From positions 186,001 to 250,000 of the forward strand of contig NZ_FQXV01000003.1 in NCBI RefSeq assembly GCF_900130065.1: 64,000 bases of DNA, written 5' to 3'. How positions within the stretch are numbered: position 1 is the first letter of the stretch; each line of letters starts with the position of its first letter. Both the position numbers and the translations under genes were made by a program. Below the pieces are notes generated by a model, which was not told where the DNA came from, did not search any database, and saw only the letters and a program-made list of their open reading frames with translations. Positions 26,057-35,148 of this stretch are shown here, piece by piece. Source of the DNA: Sporobacter termitidis DSM 10068 (GTDB lineage Bacteria; Bacillota; Clostridia; Oscillospirales; Oscillospiraceae).

Positions 26057-26296
26057 AAAATATAAATATAACACAAATCGTGATTCTCAAAAACCGATTA
26101 TCCAGCAACCGCAACGCTTTGACCGCTTTTCAAGCGCAAAATGTTTAATACTTCTGTAACATATCAAGTAAAATATCGCGTCACTCCAGCCCCCTTTCGG
26201 CGCTTTGGCAGGCATTTTTAATCAAAATCACCCCCAAAACATCCAATAGAAGCCCTTTTTCATCCAATACAAGCCTGTTTTTCTGTCGAATCCCTC

Positions 26297-26700
26297 GTAG
26301 GGGGCGATGCCCACATCGCCCCGTCGGTCCTTCCCCACAGGCCACCGCCGCGCCGACAGAAGTAGGCGAACACAGTTCGCCCCTACGAAGACAATCCATG
26401 CCACCGGCAACCCATTCTTCCTTGCCGGCCCCGTTGTAGGGGACGCCGCCCTCGGCGTCCCCTCGCACCGCACCCCGGGGACCGGGCCGCCGAAGGCGGC
26501 GGCCCCTACATGCCGCGCGCGTATCCCCGTTTTCCCCGGCTCCCTCAGACGAGGGAGCTGTCGCCCGCAGGCGACTGAAGGAGGGAACTCCTCCCGGCGC
26601 CGCGCCGCACAAAAGGCGGAGCACCCCCCCGCCCTGCGCAAAGGCGAACACAGTTCGTCCCGACGGCCAACGTATACCGTAGGGGCGAACTGTGTTCACC
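26297..26700. repeat. Cluster of six GTAGGGGC-headed hairpins
   Basis: Units at 26297-26322, 26362-26386 (inverted), 26436-26463, 26484-26509 (inverted), 26643-26664 (inverted) and 26679-26700. Each joins a conserved GTAGGGG head to a self-complementary stem whose bases differ from copy to copy (GGGCGATG/CATCGCCC, GGCGAAC/GTTCGCC, GGACGCCG/CGGCGTCC, GGCCGCCG/CGGCGGCC). Confidence 0.75.
26538..26589. repeat. Dispersed hairpin repeat, copy B
   Basis: GCTCCCTC-AGAC-GAGGGAGC, then TCGCC-CGCA-GGCGA and TGAAGGAGGGAACT. The second stem differs from copy A (11660) by a compensated C-G to T-A pair. Confidence 0.8.
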
Positions 26701-26706
26701 TTATTC

Positions 26707-26720
26707 TGAATATTAATTCA
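26707..26720. repeat. Palindrome TGAAT-N4-ATTCA, copy 3
   Basis: TGAAT-ATTA-ATTCA, five bases beyond the stop of the aldehyde dehydrogenase gene on the minus strand. Confidence 0.5.
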
Positions 26721-26725
26721 ATTTA

Positions 26726-28093
26726 TTATTTTAAGATCATCCGCAGCAGCTTTTCCTTTTTCGCCGTAAACGGCGGATAGCGGATGGGCAGGTCCAGCCA
26801 GGTCTTCTTGTCCAGGATGCTCTTGTAGTGCGAGAAGGTGTCAAAGCTCCGGCGGCCGTGATAGGCGCCCATGCCGCTCTCGCCGACGCCGCCGAAACCC
26901 AAATACGGCGTGCCGATGTGCACGAGCGTGTCGTTGATGCAGCCGCCGCCGAAGGAGAGCTCCCGCAGGACACGCTTTTGCACGGCCCGGTCCTCCGAAA
27001 AGAGATACAGCGCCAGCGGCTTCGGGCGGGAGCGGATTTTCGCGATCACCTCATCGATGTCCGTGTAAGCGAGCAGCGGCAGGATCGGCCCGAAAATCTC
27101 CTCGCGCATCACGGGCGCGTCCTCGGTGACGCCGTCCAGCACCGTGGGGGCGAGCTTCAGCGTGCCCCTGTCCCCTGCCCCGCCGATAACGGCCGTCTCC
27201 CCGGCCAGCAGGCCCGTGAGGCGGTCGAAGTGCTTTTCATTCACAATGCGCGGCAGGTTCTCGTCGCCGGCGCCCTTGGGGTAAAATTCGGCGATCGTCC
27301 GGTCCAGCGCCCGGATCAGCGCTTTCTTTTTATCCGCATGGACGTAGACATAATCCGGCGCCACGCAGGTCTGGCCGGCGTTGATAAGCTTGCCGAACGC
27401 CAGCCGTTTCGCCGTCAGCGCGATGGCGGCCGTGCCGTCGATGATGACGGGGCTTTTACCGCCCAGCTCCAGGCTGACCGGCGTCAGGTTCTTCGCGGCG
27501 GCCGCCATGATCTCCCGGCCCGCGGCGGCGCTCCCGGTGAAAAAGATATAGTCGTATTTCTGCTCAACGAGCCCGCCGCTCTCCGCCCGGCCGCCCCGGA
27601 CGACGGCAACGTACTCCGGCGGGAAGAGCCCCCCCAGCATATCCGCCAGCGCCGCCGCCGTGGCCGGGGCATTCCGGGAGGGCTTGAGCGTGGCGCAGTT
27701 GCCGGCGGCCAGCGCGCCGATGAGCGGCTCGACCGTTAAAAGCAACGGATAATTCCACGGCGAGATGATCAGCGCCGCGCCGTAGGGCTCCGGCTGAATG
27801 AAGCTCGCGGATTTAAAGTGCGCCAGCGGCGTCCTGACACGGCGGGACCTTGCCCACCCGGAAAGATGCCCGAGCGCGAACCGGAGCTCCTCCCGGCACA
27901 GGCCCACCTCCGTCATGTACCCCTCGGCGCCGCTTTTGCCCAGATCCGCGCGCAGCGCGTCCAGCAGCATTTTCTCATTGGCGGTGAACGCTTTTAAAAG
28001 GCGCGTCAGGGCGTCCTGCCGGAAGGCCAGGCCGCGCGTGGCGCCAGACTCAAAATACGCCCGCTGCGCCTTTAAAATCTCTGTCGTATCCAT
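26726..28093 (-). CDS. Aldehyde dehydrogenase, class 3 type
   Basis: NAD(P)-dependent aldehyde dehydrogenase of 455 aa, the short form without the extra N-terminal segment. Catalytic Glu in SLELGGKSP, catalytic Cys in INAGQTCVAPDYV, NAD-site IISPWNYPLLL and FFTGSAAAGREI, and the C-terminal GGVGESGMGAYHG. It is the last of three genes on this strand (PucR regulator, nitroreductase, this gene; gap 21 bases). Class 3 enzymes oxidise medium-chain or aromatic aldehydes; the actual substrate is unknown. Confidence 0.94.
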   Translation of the reverse strand: MDTTEILKAQRAYFESGATRGLAFRQDALTRLLKAFTANEKMLLDALRADLGKSGAEGYMTEVGLCREELRFALGHLSGWARSRRVRTPLAHFKSASFIQPEPYGAALIISPWNYPLLLTVEPLIGALAAGNCATLKPSRNAPATAAALADMLGGLFPPEYVAVVRGGRAESGGLVEQKYDYIFFTGSAAAGREIMAAAAKNLTPVSLELGGKSPVIIDGTAAIALTAKRLAFGKLINAGQTCVAPDYVYVHADKKKALIRALDRTIAEFYPKGAGDENLPRIVNEKHFDRLTGLLAGETAVIGGAGDRGTLKLAPTVLDGVTEDAPVMREEIFGPILPLLAYTDIDEVIAKIRSRPKPLALYLFSEDRAVQKRVLRELSFGGGCINDTLVHIGTPYLGFGGVGESGMGAYHGRRSFDTFSHYKSILDKKTWLDLPIRYPPFTAKKEKLLRMILK

Positions 28094-28114
28094 ATATCTC
28101 CCATTCCAACGGCT

Positions 28115-28699
28115 TTATTTGATGATCCGGACGGTGCCCTCCCGGCGGGGCGGCGCGGCCGACGCCGTGCCGATATGGCCGACGGCCGCGGAATTGCAGA
28201 TGGTGTGCTCCTTCGGAATTCCCAGCGTGGACAGATAGCCGCGCAGGGCATCGTCGCCCCGCAGCCAGTGCAGCTGGTTGACGTAGCAGCTGCCCAGCCC
28301 CAGGGACTGTGCCGCCAGGAACACGTTCTCCAGCGCCAGGGCGCAGTCCGCCATGGCGTTTTCGTAATTTGGCCTGTTGGACGCGATGATCAGCGCCGGC
28401 GCGCGGTGATAAAAATTGTAATCCTCTCTCTGAGACATCGTTTTTGCCATCTGCTTGCCGGGATAATCGTCGTCCGGTGTCCAGGTCTGGAACCCCTGCC
28501 GGACCAGTTCGTTGATTTTCAAAAGCACGTCTTTGTCCGTGACGGCGGTGAACAGCCAGCTCTGGCTGTTGCTGCCGCTGGGCGCCCAAACGGCGGCGTC
28601 CAGGAGCGTCTCCAGCTGCCGCTTCTCCACGGGCCGGTCCAGGAAGCTGCGCGTGCTCCGCCGTGCGCGGATGCAGTCCAATACGGAATTTGTGATCAT
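28115..28699 (-). CDS. Nitroreductase family FMN oxidoreductase
   Basis: Cytosolic flavoprotein of 194 aa. Typical nitroreductase features: RRSTRSFLDRPVEKRQLETL with the FMN-phosphate arginines, AAVWAPSGSNSQSW, and the C-terminal SLGLGSCYVNQLHWL. ATG at 28699 follows AAGGGG; longer frames upstream run into the regulator gene and are shadows. It lies 37 bases after the PucR-type gene and 21 before the aldehyde dehydrogenase, so all three are probably one transcript. Confidence 0.92.
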   Translation of the reverse strand: MITNSVLDCIRARRSTRSFLDRPVEKRQLETLLDAAVWAPSGSNSQSWLFTAVTDKDVLLKINELVRQGFQTWTPDDDYPGKQMAKTMSQREDYNFYHRAPALIIASNRPNYENAMADCALALENVFLAAQSLGLGSCYVNQLHWLRGDDALRGYLSTLGIPKEHTICNSAAVGHIGTASAAPPRREGTVRIIK

Positions 28700-28736
28700 A
28701 TGATTTGCCCCTTTCCATTTTGCATGACGGAACGCC

Positions 28737-30266
28737 TCATTCCCGGCCGTTCTGGCCCAGCAGCCGGAAAGAAAGCAGCAGATACCACTGCCTGCCGCAA
28801 TTTTCAAGCTCAAGGCCGGTGATCTCCCTGATCCTGTCGAGCCGGTAAAGAAACGTGCTCCTGTGGATAAACAGCTCCCTGGCCGTTTGGACATGCCGGA
28901 GGTTGTTTTTCAGATAAACCATCAATGTATGGTAATACTCGGTGTCGTGCTCTTTGTCGTACTTTTCCAGGGCAAGCAGCTCGGGGGCGCATACCATCCT
29001 CGCGGGCAGCTGGCTTGTGCAGATTTGAAGCAGGAAAAGCTCGGTGATATCCCGGAAGCGGTGAATCCATATGTGGGGCTTGTTGCGCAGGCCCACGTCC
29101 AAAGCAATCTCCGCCTGGCGATAGTACAGCTTGAGTTCGTTAAGGCCCGTGAACTGGTTGCTGATCCCGGCCTTCAGGTTGTTATCGCGCAGATAATACG
29201 TAATCCCGTTAACGGCGTCGCCGATGCTCCCGCGGAAGAGGTCAAGATTGACGTAGACGACGATACTGTTATCGTAATCGAAGGCGCAGGCCCCGGGCAT
29301 GAGGGTGACGATATTGTTGCACAGCAGGCTCAGCGTGTGGTTCTGGACGTCCAGGATGTCGACCATCAGCTTTATACAAAAATAAGTCTGCTGACGGTAC
29401 CAGTCATATTCATTCAATCTGAGTTCGATGTAGTACGGATCGGAAAACGTGCCGTTCAAAATGCTTTTCAGGACGTGCTGCAGCGTCATCACCTCGGCGG
29501 TCTCCTCCGTCTTGTCCGCAACGATCGCCAGCTTCATATAATAGGCCAGCTGCTCCAGCAGAGGCCCTTCGCCGATGCCGATTTCTTTTGAAGACTCGAT
29601 GACTAAAATCCTGTATTCGTAGCGGCCCTGAAAAAACAGGTTCATGTAGAGCGTCCGGACGCCCGTCAGGTGGGCGGGAAAAATACTGGCGCGCACGGCG
29701 GAATACGTCCGGTTGAATTCCTCGTCTCTTTTCGTTGTTTCCAAGTCGATATTGATGAGGGTGCCGCCCGCCGTAGCGTTTTGGGCCTCGGGATAATCCT
29801 TATAGGCCGGAGAGCAGGCAATAATCCCGAAGGACTTATTGTGCAGCAGCATGGGATTTTCAAATATCTCCGCGCTGCAGTCGATCATATCCTGGACACC
29901 GCCGCCGCTGTTCAGGATATTTTGAAGCGTTGTGTCCCACTTTTCATAGAAGGCAAAAATGCCCTGAATCTCATTATGGAGCTCGAGCATGGATATATCG
30001 GGCGCAAAGATAAAGATCGTTTCAAAATAATCCGCAAAGCTTTCAGGCGGATTCCCGACACACAAGAGAACGGACTCCGTCCTGGCCGGCTGCTTTATCG
30101 CGGCGCCGGCACCCTCCGTCAAGTAAATACAATGCTCGGCCAAATCCACATGCTTGCTCAAAAACAGCGTACGCTCAAGCAGCAGTTCAATTCCGACAGG
30201 GCCTGAAATCTCAAAAAAGTACTTCGGGGCCAGGCTTTTCCGCAACAGCTCCGCGCTTATTTTCAT
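28737..30266 (-). CDS. PucR family transcriptional regulator
   Basis: Regulator of 509 aa of the PucR/CdaR type. The N-terminal third is an unassigned input domain, the middle has the GGDEF-like region of these proteins (about 280-400), and the C-terminus carries the PucR helix-turn-helix: TLMVYLKNNLRHVQTARELF and HRSTFLYRLDRIREITG. It heads the operon with nitroreductase and aldehyde dehydrogenase and is divergent from the two-MFS operon. Two palindromes in the shared 190-base gap are candidate sites. Family members often act as activators of catabolic genes; the effector here is unknown. Confidence 0.9.
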   Translation of the reverse strand: MKISAELLRKSLAPKYFFEISGPVGIELLLERTLFLSKHVDLAEHCIYLTEGAGAAIKQPARTESVLLCVGNPPESFADYFETIFIFAPDISMLELHNEIQGIFAFYEKWDTTLQNILNSGGGVQDMIDCSAEIFENPMLLHNKSFGIIACSPAYKDYPEAQNATAGGTLINIDLETTKRDEEFNRTYSAVRASIFPAHLTGVRTLYMNLFFQGRYEYRILVIESSKEIGIGEGPLLEQLAYYMKLAIVADKTEETAEVMTLQHVLKSILNGTFSDPYYIELRLNEYDWYRQQTYFCIKLMVDILDVQNHTLSLLCNNIVTLMPGACAFDYDNSIVVYVNLDLFRGSIGDAVNGITYYLRDNNLKAGISNQFTGLNELKLYYRQAEIALDVGLRNKPHIWIHRFRDITELFLLQICTSQLPARMVCAPELLALEKYDKEHDTEYYHTLMVYLKNNLRHVQTARELFIHRSTFLYRLDRIREITGLELENCGRQWYLLLSFRLLGQNGRE

Positions 30267-30287
30267 TCCCGCACGTCCTTTGCATCC

Positions 30288-30310
30288 TTCTCCTACAAAT
30301 TGTAGGAGAA
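30288..30310. promoter_or_regulatory. 23-bp perfect palindrome near the PucR start
   Basis: Arms TTCTCCTACAA and TTGTAGGAGAA around a central A, 22 bases before the start of the PucR-type gene on the minus strand. Likely autoregulatory operator, or a shared activator site for the divergent promoter. Confidence 0.7.
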
Positions 30311-30340
30311 AGGCGAATAAATGTCAAGCTATTGGACGGA

Positions 30341-30369
30341 TTGAAAAAAATACAGCCAAAACCTATTAT
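30341..30369 (+). promoter_or_regulatory. Promoter of the MFS-MFS-UroD-UroD operon
   Basis: TTGAAA (30341), 17-bp spacer, TATTAT (30364). Confidence 0.65.
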
Positions 30370-30378
30370 TAATTTATA

Positions 30379-30398
30379 CAAAATGCTTAAGCATTTTG
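30379..30398. promoter_or_regulatory. 20-bp perfect palindrome just after the promoter
   Basis: CAAAATGCTT/AAGCATTTTG starts ten bases after the -10, at the expected transcription start, the place of a repressor site. Different in sequence from the palindrome at 30288. Confidence 0.7.
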
Positions 30399-30455
30399 CA
30401 GCCGGCTGTCAACGCAAAAAAAGGGAATGGATTTAAATTTGAGGAGGAGGTTATT

Positions 30456-31685
30456 TTGAGCATATTCAGAGGGATTACATGGAGGATTATGATCCCGGTC
30501 ATGCTGATCGGCATTTTTCAGGCGGCCTTTCAGTCTTTCTCAACGGTGCTGGCCGATATCGCCAAGGTTTTCCCCGATCAATCGCCGACCCTGATTCAGA
30601 GCATCCTGACGATCCCGTCTCTGGTGACGATACCCGTTTCCCTGCTGGTGGGGATTCTCGCTTCGTACGTGACGAAGAAAAATCTGGTCCTGTTCGCGCT
30701 TTCCAGCATGTTCCTGGGCGGCGTGCTTCCCCTTGCTATCCACAGCAGCGTTTACGCCCTGATCGTGAGCAGCGTGCTGATCGGCATCGGCCAGGGGTTC
30801 CTCATCACGATCGCTTCGGCCATCCTGGCGGAGCATTTTGACGGCGTGGCCCGAGGCACGACAATGGGCCTCAAGCAGGCCGCCAGCGGCGTCGGGCAGG
30901 CCGCGCTGACCATTCTGACCGGGTATCTCTGCGTGCTTGCATGGTATAAGGCCTATTACGTCTATTTTCTTGTCCTTCCCATCATCGTGCTCACGGCCAT
31001 CTTTCTGCCGAAAGGAAAGCTTGACGTCAAGCTCGTGGGGAAAGGCGTCGGCGCCAGCGGCTTCCGCAGCGTATTTACGCCGTCGCTGATCTATATGTGC
31101 ATCCTGTTCTTTCTGCTCGGCATGCTCGAATTCGCCTTTTATACGAATATCGCCATGTCGATGACCTCGAAGGGCCTCGGCGACGCCTCCGCCATCGGCG
31201 TTGCCACAGCGTTCAACAATATAACCACCATCCTGATCGGGCTTGTGCTCGGCTATATCCTGAGGGCGTTCAGGAAATATACGATGGCGCTGGCGATGCT
31301 GATCATCGGCGTCAGCTATTTTATCCTTGCCTTTGCGCAAAATCTCACGGCCGTTTCCATCGGCGGGCTCGTTTTCGGGATCGGCGCGGGGATACAGATG
31401 CCGGCCGCCCTGTATTACATCATAGAATCCGTATCCAAGACGGCCTGCTCGCTGGCGATCTCCATTTCCATGGCGCTGGTCAGCCTCGGGGTCTCAATGT
31501 CTCCGATTATCATCAATGCCATCGCGCAGTGTTTCGGAAAAGTCGACGGGACCTCCGGCCTTTTTGTCGCGGGCGCGATCTATATTATTCTGCTGGTCGT
31601 TGAAGCAGTCCGCGAGGCGGTTTTCAACAAAAACTCGGCAATCGGTGTCAGCAATAATAAAGAAATGAAAGGAATGAGCAGCTAA
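30456..31685 (+). CDS. MFS transporter (first of tandem pair)
   Basis: Twelve-helix major-facilitator permease of 409 aa. Family features include LASYVTKKNLVLF near the first cytoplasmic loop and GTTMGLKQAASGVGQAAL. The start is a TTG at 30456, eight bases after GAGGAGG; an in-frame TTG at 30396 lies in the palindrome and has no site. The gene is closely related to the next one, for example in SKGLGDASAIG and GIGAGIQMP. It opens the operon MFS-MFS-UroD-UroD. Substrate unknown; organic or aromatic acids would suit the context. Confidence 0.9.
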   Translation: MSIFRGITWRIMIPVMLIGIFQAAFQSFSTVLADIAKVFPDQSPTLIQSILTIPSLVTIPVSLLVGILASYVTKKNLVLFALSSMFLGGVLPLAIHSSVYALIVSSVLIGIGQGFLITIASAILAEHFDGVARGTTMGLKQAASGVGQAALTILTGYLCVLAWYKAYYVYFLVLPIIVLTAIFLPKGKLDVKLVGKGVGASGFRSVFTPSLIYMCILFFLLGMLEFAFYTNIAMSMTSKGLGDASAIGVATAFNNITTILIGLVLGYILRAFRKYTMALAMLIIGVSYFILAFAQNLTAVSIGGLVFGIGAGIQMPAALYYIIESVSKTACSLAISISMALVSLGVSMSPIIINAIAQCFGKVDGTSGLFVAGAIYIILLVVEAVREAVFNKNSAIGVSNNKEMKGMSS

Positions 31686-32900
31686 ATGTCTGAAGTCTCA
31701 AGAAATAAAATGAACTGGAAGATCATGATCCCGGTGATGCTGTTTGCGATCTTTCAATCCGCTTTTATGGCCTTTTCGTCCGTGCTGGCCGATATCGTCA
31801 AGGTCTTCCCTGACGCTTCGCCCACGCTCGTTCAGATGATTTTGACGGTGCCGTCGGCCATGACCATCCCCGTTTCGATCATTGTGGGTCTTCTGGCCTC
31901 CTACATAACGAAAAAGAATCTCGTCCTCTTTTCACTCGTCTGCGAGCTCATCGGCGGCCTGCTGCCGCTCCTGGCGCACAAGAGCATCGGGGCGCTGATC
32001 GCCAGCAGCGCCTTCATCGGCGTGGGCCAGGGCTTTTTGATCTCCATCGCCACGGCCATCCTCGCCGAGCACTTTGACGGCAATACCCGCGGCTGGGCCA
32101 TGGGCCTGAAGCAGGCGGCGTCCAGCGTCGGCATCGCGGGGCTGACCGTACTCACCGGCTTCCTCGCCGCGAGCGTCTGGTACAACGCCTATTTCGTCTA
32201 CCTGATCGTCATCCCGATCGCCGTTCTGGTCGTTTTCCTGCTGCCCAGAGGCCATAAGGACGTCAAGCTCGTCGGGAAGGGCGTCGGGCTGCGGGGCATC
32301 AGGCGCGTATTCACCCCCAGCATGATCTATACGAACATCCTGCTCTTCTTCCTCGGCACGTTCAACTTCGCTTTCTATACGAATATCGGCCTGTCCATCA
32401 CCTCCAAGGGGCTCGGCGACGCCTCCGCCATCGGCTTGGCGACGGCCTGGAACTCCCTGCTGACGATCGTCATCGGTATCGGCTTCGGCATCATTCTCCG
32501 GCTGTTCAAAAAGTTCACGCTGGCCTCCTGCATGATCATCTCGGCCATTGCGTACTTCGTCCTGGCCGGCGCGCCGAACCTGTCCCTCATCGTCGTCGGC
32601 GGTATCCTCTACGGCATCGGCGCCGGAATCCAGATGCCCGGCACCGTCTACTACATCACGGAATCCGTTGACCCCGAGGCCAGCACGCTGGCCATCGGCA
32701 TCTCGATGGTCATGGTCAGCCTCGGCATCACCCTGTCTCCGGTTATCGTCAACGCGTTTGCCGGCAGGATCGACGGGACCAGCGGCCTGACGGTCGCCGC
32801 GATTGCGTACGCTGTTATGTTTGTCATTGAAGTTATCCGTGAAGCCGCGTTCAACAAGAAATCCAGGATCGGGCTGAGCGAGCAGGCCCCGGCGAAATAA
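31686..32900 (+). CDS. MFS transporter (second of tandem pair)
   Basis: Paralogue of the preceding permease, 404 aa and twelve helices. The ATG follows the stop of the first gene directly with no gap. Shared segments include SVLADIVKVFPDASPTLVQ, AEHFDGNTRGWAMGLKQAAS and FTPSMIYTNILLFFLG. Two close copies in one transcript suggest recent duplication with divergence of substrate range, or a two-subunit arrangement, neither tested. UroD-family genes follow in the same direction. Confidence 0.9.
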   Translation: MSEVSRNKMNWKIMIPVMLFAIFQSAFMAFSSVLADIVKVFPDASPTLVQMILTVPSAMTIPVSIIVGLLASYITKKNLVLFSLVCELIGGLLPLLAHKSIGALIASSAFIGVGQGFLISIATAILAEHFDGNTRGWAMGLKQAASSVGIAGLTVLTGFLAASVWYNAYFVYLIVIPIAVLVVFLLPRGHKDVKLVGKGVGLRGIRRVFTPSMIYTNILLFFLGTFNFAFYTNIGLSITSKGLGDASAIGLATAWNSLLTIVIGIGFGIILRLFKKFTLASCMIISAIAYFVLAGAPNLSLIVVGGILYGIGAGIQMPGTVYYITESVDPEASTLAIGISMVMVSLGITLSPVIVNAFAGRIDGTSGLTVAAIAYAVMFVIEVIREAAFNKKSRIGLSEQAPAK

Positions 32901-32937
32901 TCCCGGCATAATAAACGATCAAAGGTAGGATATATTT

Positions 32938-34041
32938 ATGACAATACCGAAATTCAATTCAGCTGAGCTGAAGGTCGTCCGCTTATCGCCGGATTTCTTC
33001 GGCGGGCCCGGCGTGCCGGTTTACGATTTTCCCGTCACGCCCCGCGAGGCCTATATCGCCATGTACGAAAAAAGACCCGTCTGGCAGATCGTCGGCCTGG
33101 GGACGGAGCAGCTCACCTTTACGCCGGGCGTCAATCCCGACAACGTGGCGCGGGCATTTGTCTTTGACGGCACAACGGTCCCCGGCGTCAGCAACACGAC
33201 GGGCGGAAAAGACATGTTCGGCATCGAGTGGGAGTATGTGCCGCAGGTCGGCGGCTCGATGGTCCGCCCCGGCAAGCCGTTTCTGGAGGACGCCAACGAA
33301 TGGTATAACAAGCTGGTCTGGCCCGATATCGACAGCTGGGACTGGGAGGGCAGCGCCAGAGCCAACGACGCGTATCTGAATACCGACATGTACAACTACT
33401 GCATGATGATGAACGGCTGGTATGAACGGCTCATTTCCTTTATGGACTTTGAAGGCGCCGTCGTGGCCATGATCGACGAGGACCAGAAGGGCGCCGTCAA
33501 GGCTCTGTTCGACAGGCTCTCGGACCTCTACATCCGCATCATCGACAAATACCTGACATACTTCCCGAGGATCGACGGCTTCTGCATTCACGACGACTGG
33601 GGCAGCCAGAAGGAGACGTTCTTCTCCCCGGCCACCGCGGCGGAAATGATCGTCCCGTACATGCGCCGTGTGACGGATCATATCCATTCCAAGGGCAGGT
33701 TCTGCGACCTGCACAGCTGCGGCCAGCTTTTAAAGCAGGTCCCCAACATGATCGCGGCCGGCTGGGACTCCTGGACGCCGCAGCTGATGAACGATACCCA
33801 CAAAATCTACGAGCTCTACGGAGACAAGATCATCATCGCCGTGCTGCCCGACCCCTTCGACCCGGAGACCGCGACGGAGGAAGAACAGCGTGACGCGGCG
33901 CACCGCTACGCCGAACAGTTCTGCAGGCCGGATAAGCCCTCCTCGTGGAGCATGTACGCCAGCATCGCCGGGTTCCTGACACCCGCGTTCCGCGAGGAGC
34001 TCTATAAGCAGTCCAGGATTCATTACGGTAGCCGCTCATGA
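32938..34041 (+). CDS. UroD-family methyltransferase-like protein 1
   Basis: Cytosolic barrel protein of 367 aa in the uroporphyrinogen-decarboxylase/corrinoid-methyltransferase superfamily (MtaA/CmuA side). It has the zinc-type HxCG motif in CDLHSCGQLLKQ (about residue 260) and GFCIHDDWGSQKETFFSP. True haem-pathway HemE is unlikely because of the HxCG motif and the presence of three copies here. ATG at 32938 follows AAGGTAGG. It overlaps the next UroD gene by four bases. No corrinoid protein or MtrH-like gene is in the window. Confidence 0.85.
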   Translation: MTIPKFNSAELKVVRLSPDFFGGPGVPVYDFPVTPREAYIAMYEKRPVWQIVGLGTEQLTFTPGVNPDNVARAFVFDGTTVPGVSNTTGGKDMFGIEWEYVPQVGGSMVRPGKPFLEDANEWYNKLVWPDIDSWDWEGSARANDAYLNTDMYNYCMMMNGWYERLISFMDFEGAVVAMIDEDQKGAVKALFDRLSDLYIRIIDKYLTYFPRIDGFCIHDDWGSQKETFFSPATAAEMIVPYMRRVTDHIHSKGRFCDLHSCGQLLKQVPNMIAAGWDSWTPQLMNDTHKIYELYGDKIIIAVLPDPFDPETATEEEQRDAAHRYAEQFCRPDKPSSWSMYASIAGFLTPAFREELYKQSRIHYGSRS

Positions 34042-35006
34042 CGGGCGCCAGAGAAAACTATTTGCTTGCCGCCCGGGGCGAAAGGCCATACTGGGTACCG
34101 TCGTTCACAGAGGACAGCAACACGTTCATGCCGGACTTCTGGAGCGCGCTCGACCCGGACACGGGCGCCGATTTCATGAACGTCAAATGGGTGGAAAACG
34201 AATTCGGCAAAATGCCCCGGGAGGACTGGCGCGCCATGGAGGATATCGGCCGGTGGCGGGATTTTGCAAAATTCCCCGACCTTTCAACGCTCGATTGGGA
34301 GGGCATGGTGGCGCGGGCCAGACAGGCCCACGCACCGGACAAGGTGAACATGGCCCTATTAAACACCTACGGCATCTTCCTGATCCCCGTCAATATGCTC
34401 GGCTGGGTCGACGCGCTGTGCGCAATCTATACCGACCGGGAGGAGCTGGAGGCCTTCGTTTCCGCGATCACCGATTTTCTGGTTGAGACGGCGCGGTATA
34501 TCGGCCGGTATTTCAAGCCGGATATCATCGTCACGGGCGACGATTTCGCGGCGGCCAGCGGCCCGTTTCTGGCCAGGGAGGTCTTTGCCGGTCTTTACAA
34601 GCCGTATCTCCGCAAAATTATCGACGCCTGCAAGGCGCAGGGCGCGCTCGTCGAGTTCCATTGCTGCGGCAACTGCGGGTACCTGATCGGTGAATTTCTC
34701 GACCTGGGCGTGGACATCTGCCAGCTGCCGATGCCCAACGACGCTCTTGTCGGCGACAAGAAAAAATACGGCGGCAGGCTGGTGCTGACCGGCGGCTGGG
34801 ACCGCCGGGGGCCGGGCGCCGTGCCGGGCGCGCCGGAGCACGCCGTCAGGCAGTCGGTCAGGACGGCCATCGACACCTATGGCAGGGACGGCGCGCTCAT
34901 TTTCTGGGACGGCGGCATCTGCGGGCAAAGCGCGGACGCCAGGCAAAAGCTGGCCTGGGTGTCAGACGAGCTGCACACGTACGGCCAGGAAATTTACAGG
35001 CGCTGA
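34038..35006 (+). CDS. UroD-family methyltransferase-like protein 2
   Basis: Second family member, 322 aa, coupled to the first by an ATGA overlap. Key segments are VEFHCCGNCGYLIGEFLDLG (HxCG, about residue 210), IIVTGDDFAAASGPFLA and LVLTGGWDRRGPG. It lacks the N-terminal extension of copies 1 and 3. In relatives, HxC and a distal residue bind zinc, which activates a thiol acceptor such as coenzyme M or homocysteine-like substrates; the acceptor here is unknown. A strong terminator follows. Confidence 0.85.
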   Translation: MTGARENYLLAARGERPYWVPSFTEDSNTFMPDFWSALDPDTGADFMNVKWVENEFGKMPREDWRAMEDIGRWRDFAKFPDLSTLDWEGMVARARQAHAPDKVNMALLNTYGIFLIPVNMLGWVDALCAIYTDREELEAFVSAITDFLVETARYIGRYFKPDIIVTGDDFAAASGPFLAREVFAGLYKPYLRKIIDACKAQGALVEFHCCGNCGYLIGEFLDLGVDICQLPMPNDALVGDKKKYGGRLVLTGGWDRRGPGAVPGAPEHAVRQSVRTAIDTYGRDGALIFWDGGICGQSADARQKLAWVSDELHTYGQEIYRR

Positions 35007-35034
35007 TCCCCTCTCCCTCCGCAGTTCTCCCGAA

Positions 35035-35080
35035 ACGGACGCCGCAGCCCTTCTTTCGGCTGCGGCGTCCGTATATTTTA
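35035..35080 (+). terminator. Intrinsic terminator of the MFS/UroD operon
   Basis: ACGGACGCCGCAGCC paired with GGCTGCGGCGTCCGT, followed by a T-rich stretch. Confidence 0.9.
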
Positions 35081-35148
35081 ACACGAACGGATTCCAATGC
35101 CGCGCGCTTTGTGATATGGTGGTGACAGGAACAAGAGGTGCTGGAGCC

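Larger units (their letters stand above)
25870..26725. other. Gene-free region with terminators and dispersed repeats
   Basis: 856 bases without a supported gene. It holds two terminators (25946, 26033), an AT-rich stretch to about 26180, six GTAGGGG-type hairpins, one copy of the GCTCCCTC hairpin repeat and one ATTGAAT-type palindrome. Open frames across it are repeat-derived and lack ribosome binding sites. Confidence 0.8.

Noticed and set aside
26181-26699. Reading frames of 130-170 codons in the repeat-rich gap
   Set aside because: They run through several hairpin repeats in either strand, lack ribosome sites and show no family features.
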